A stretch of DNA of 64,000 nucleotides, taken from the NCBI GenBank assembly GCA_028292485.1, contig JAQGMG010000047.1, forward strand, positions 1-64,000, given 5' to 3'. The position numbers and the translations under genes are program-made. Below are positions 63,683 to 64,000 of the stretch, in pieces (position 1 is the stretch's first letter; every line of letters starts with the position of its first letter). The notes under the pieces are model-generated. The model worked only from the letters and a program-made list of their open reading frames with translations, was not told where the DNA came from and did not search any database. Source of the DNA: Rhodocyclales bacterium (lineage in GTDB: Bacteria; Pseudomonadota; Gammaproteobacteria; Burkholderiales; Rhodocyclaceae).

Positions 63683-64000
63683 TCAGAGGTAAAGATCGAG
63701 ACGGCCGGCGACAACGTGCATGCCGTTCACCACGTCAAACGGAACCTTGCAATCGAGGCGGCTTGGATCTTGTAGATCGTCTTCGACCAAGTGGCCCGGT
63801 GCGTTGGCCGCAACGTTCTCGATGATCTCGAGCTCCTCGAGCTTGTAGGACACGTCAAGCAGCTCCTCGAGCACGCGCGCCTTGTTGCGCTTGGTCTTCT
63901 TCTCGCGCGGGAAGCGCAGAGCGATGCGGGTCTCGTACGCCTTCGCGCCGTAGTCCATGCTGCGAATGGTCGTGAGGTCCAGCAGCGAGATGTCTGGCGT
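63683..64000 (-). CDS. Phage tail sheath protein, C-terminal part
   Basis: The frame is open through the right end of the window, so only about the last 105 residues are visible. They match the Mu gpL-type sheath C-terminus: ISLLDLTTIRSMDYGAKAYETRIALRFPRE, LEDLEIIEN-like ELEIIENVAANAPGHLVEDDLQDPSRL and FDVVNGMHVVAGRLDLYL, quoted in overlapping parts. The sheath contracts to drive the tube through the cell envelope. It is upstream of the Acb2-like gene, 11 bases away. Confidence 0.88.
   Translation of the reverse strand, partial: TPDISLLDLTTIRSMDYGAKAYETRIALRFPREKKTKRNKARVLEELLDVSYKLEELEIIENVAANAPGHLVEDDLQDPSRLDCKVPFDVVNGMHVVAGRLDLYL

Overview
The window looks like a chromosome segment of a betaproteobacterium of the order Burkholderiales, most likely Oxalobacteraceae or a close relative. 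The evidence is gene order (guaB-guaA; mltG-tmk-holB-pilZ-tatD; panB-dNK-folK-pcnB; hda beside a purM-type gene; thrS-infC-rpmI-rplT-pheS-pheT-ihfA-merR), a DUF4936 gene, and fairly high-GC coding sequence. The genus cannot be fixed from the sequence alone.

Region 1 (1-36.3 kb) is mostly housekeeping. It holds GMP synthesis (guaB, guaA), RNA end processing (thpR), tRNA-Arg wobble deamination (tadA), murein recycling and chain termination (ldcA, mltG), dTMP kinase, the clamp-loader delta' subunit, a PilZ protein, TatD, outer-membrane phospholipase PldA, pantothenate (panB), a deoxynucleoside kinase, folK, pcnB, a UDG-superfamily glycosylase, a secreted ClpP-like protein, a HAD phosphatase, hda and a divergent PurM-like gene. 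These are followed by an Anbu-type proteasome cluster (CP-ATP-grasp, alpha-E, Anbu), rsgA, a Ste24-like protease, orn, tRNA-Val, the translation operon from thrS to merR, and tRNA-Pro.

Region 2 (about 35.5-52.1 kb) is accessory. It carries a frameshifted GFA gene, a GNAT gene, and a TRAP-type binding protein with no visible signal peptide or permease. A secreted polysaccharide-degradation block follows: a lipoprotein, a small secreted beta-rich protein, three tandem PL7 alginate lyases that are mosaics of one another, a second HflX-type GTPase, and a two-module GH71/99-like enzyme with a poly-Ser linker and a CBM6 domain. Three transcription units in the block share a promoter-region module, a palindrome plus a second conserved box at fixed spacing. 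A MITE-like element sits in the T-tract of the GH gene terminator. A SnoaL-like secreted protein, an MDR oxidoreductase and a divergent LysR gene complete the region.

Region 3 (about 52.1-64.0 kb) is part of a prophage with a Mu-type contractile tail, read leftward from the sheath to the fibre genes. It includes a probable programmed -1 frameshift in the tail assembly chaperone gene and a 74-residue Acb2-like protein (sponge for CBASS cyclic nucleotides) between the sheath and tube genes. At the fibre end lie a broken DNA adenine methylase and a small unknown ORF behind a perfect LexA box. The prophage continues past the right end of the window; the left attachment end could not be located exactly.
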